DNA from: an uncultured Allobaculum sp. | GTDB lineage: Bacteria; Bacillota_I; Bacilli_A; Erysipelotrichales; Erysipelotrichaceae | Direction: 5' to 3' | DNA: 6,604 nucleotides | NCBI GenBank assembly: GCA_948467695.1 | Contig: CAOKFJ010000107.1 | Span: 1 to 6,604 of the forward strand | Shown: positions 5,408-6,604 of the stretch, one piece after another | Numbering within the stretch: position 1 is the first letter of the stretch | Layout of the letters: every line of letters begins with the position of its first letter | The notes under the pieces: generated by a model | Seen by the model: only the letters and a program-made list of their open reading frames with translations | What the model was told of the DNA's origin: nothing | Databases searched by the model: none | Translations under genes and position numbers: made by a program

Positions 5408-6526
5408 ACGTCGGCGCGAATGCGCCATTGACAAACACGTCCACTTCTTTGCCATCGCGTGTGTATCCCGTGATGTGCAGATCGTCTGCGCCGACCATGA
5501 AATCAACATGAATATCGGACTGATTCATGCCATGAGCTTCCAGTTCTTCCTTGCTCCACTTCTCTGCACCGGGAAGCGTTTCAGCATACGACTGTCCCAG
5601 AGCGAAATGGCAGGCGGCGTTTTCATCAATGAGCGTATTGAAGAAGGTGCGGCCAAGCTGACGGATCGGAGTGTTTTTGTCGACAAGCGCAAGTTCGCCC
5701 AGATAGCATAAGTACGGATAGCTTTCAATGAGCGCTTTAAGGCTGTCTTCTCCTTCATCCTCGTGCATGCGGTGAAGAGCTCTTCCGTTGGAATATTGCA
5801 GTTGATGACAAGTCCGTTTTCCAGACGTGTCGAACCGCCCACAAAAATCGCGCCTTCCGGGATTTCAACCCACAGGTCGGTGCCGTTGGAGGCTGTATAG
5901 TGGAATTTCTCGAAGTTCATCGAATTGAGTGTATCCAGTTTCGTTTTGAAATTGGCTGCATGTGCATCCCAATTCGCCAGCACATCTCCGTTGGCGCGGC
6001 TGACTTCGATGACATCATTCCACAGCGCATCCATAGCCTGCTCTGCTTCAAGGTCCGGATACACCTTTTTCGCCCATCCGACAGTCGGAATCGCGATAAC
6101 TGTCCAAGCCAGTTTGCCTGCATCAATTCCTTCTTTGTACGCGACTGTCTGTCTGGACATAGCCAGTGTGCGCTTGAGCATCCGGGCAGGATCTGTTCCG
6201 GCAAGACCATCGGGATCGGCGCCGCTCAACGCGATAAAGCATGCATTCTGTTTAGCAGCTTCTTCCAGGCGTTCAACCATCCATTTTGGCGGATTGGCAA
6301 GCGTATCGTCACTGGCATTGGTGTAGAACAGGCGATCGAGTGTCTGATCGCTCCAGATCACCTCAACATCGCCTGCTCCGGCAAGCCATGCCTGTCTGGC
6401 GATTTCTCGAACCGCTTCGATCATCTCGACCTGCGCTTTGATCACCACCAGCTGCCCGGGCTGTACACAGACACCTTTTCGAACCGCAGCAAGCGCAAGC
6501 TGCTCCATCTGTTCTTTACGAGTCAT
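5391..6526 (-). pseudogene. M29-family metallo-aminopeptidase, disrupted by internal out-of-frame deletion
   Basis: The N-terminal half (ATG 6526; AGGAGG at 6540-6535, 8 bases upstream) reads as an AmpS/PepS/aminopeptidase T-like protein up to NIPTEELFTA (residues 244-253, ending at 5768). Family members continue from there with a PHRDGVNG-like segment; here the frame passes into 80 unrelated residues and stops at 5525. The correct C-terminal half is in the other frame from 5768 to a TAA at 5391. It keeps YLGELALV, the ACHFALG and GQSY segments, and IHVDFM, which carry the family's metal-ligand Glu, His, Tyr and His/Asp residues. The two parts sum to about 377 residues against roughly 410 for the family, so about 35-40 codons are missing at the junction, and the phase requires a loss of 3n+1 bases. 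The family removes N-terminal residues from peptides using two metal ions. The first metal-ligand Glu is probably in the N-terminal half (EELFTA), so the disruption splits the active site. A sequencing or assembly error remains possible. Confidence 0.88.
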
Positions 6527-6556
6527 ATCTTTCTCCTCCTGAACGTTCTGCCTTAT

Positions 6557-6594
6557 GATTCAGTGCATCCAAAAAGATGAACAGCACTGAAATC
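6557..6594. repeat. Inverted repeat upstream of the aminopeptidase start
   Basis: TTCAGTGC (6559-6566) and GCACTGAA (6584-6591) are perfect 8-bp arms around a 17-base loop. Allowing one bulged A, the pairing extends to GATTCAGTGC (6557-6566) with GCACTGAAATC (6584-6594). It lies about 30 bases beyond the aminopeptidase start, in its leader or promoter. No T run follows on either strand. It could be an operator or a leader hairpin. The minus-strand promoter lies largely outside the window. Confidence 0.4.
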
Positions 6595-6604
6595 TTATGC
6601 AGCA

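Noticed and set aside
5755..5785. Programmed frameshift in the aminopeptidase
   Set aside because: There is no slippery heptamer at the junction, and about 35-40 conserved codons are missing, which a ribosomal frameshift cannot explain.
5900..6580. Plus-strand open frame (226 codons) over the aminopeptidase
   Set aside because: It is antisense to a clearly recognisable M29 enzyme and has no ribosome binding site or recognisable domain.

Overview
The window looks like chromosomal DNA from a low- to mid-GC Bacillota (Firmicute). The reasons are AGGAGG-type ribosome binding sites, dense intrinsic terminators, an XRE regulator with a membrane tail, a DUF2812-type membrane protein, a C_GCAxxG_C_C protein and an M29 aminopeptidase. 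A gut-associated class such as Erysipelotrichia would fit, but that is only a guess. I saw no transposase, phage, plasmid, CRISPR, tRNA or rRNA sequence.

Left part (1-1590, + strand): the window opens in the last 32 codons of a class I DAHP synthase (shikimate pathway), closed by a strong intrinsic terminator. A 177-residue P-loop kinase-like protein follows, then a 188-residue XRE regulator with two C-terminal membrane segments. The regulator has a possible promoter and a small inverted repeat just upstream, and a long hairpin terminator downstream.

Middle (1590-3330): a 158-residue protein of unknown function runs on the minus strand and converges on the regulator. Each of the two genes has its own terminator hairpin. 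A 650-base divergent intergenic region separates it from a plus-strand, cysteine-rich C_GCAxxG_C_C protein (putative redox function). That region holds a good sigma-A promoter for the redox gene, several inverted repeats, a 12-codon upstream ORF ending five bases before the redox gene's start, and a hairpin with pseudoknot potential just upstream of the minus-strand gene.

Right part (3300-6604, - strand): a bidirectional terminator ends both the redox gene and a 653-residue membrane protein. The latter has a ~430-residue acidic, probably disordered N-terminal region, then a DUF2812-like domain and two membrane helices, and it has its own promoter. Upstream of it is an M29-family (AmpS/PepS-type) metallo-aminopeptidase broken by an internal, out-of-frame deletion of roughly 35-40 codons. 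Both halves are otherwise well conserved, so this is a recent pseudogene or an assembly error.

The genes do not form one obvious pathway; most are monocistronic units bounded by hairpins. I found no convincing multi-gene novel system. The items most worth a second look are the DUF2812 protein's architecture, the broken aminopeptidase, the leader of the redox gene and the structured leader of the unknown gene.
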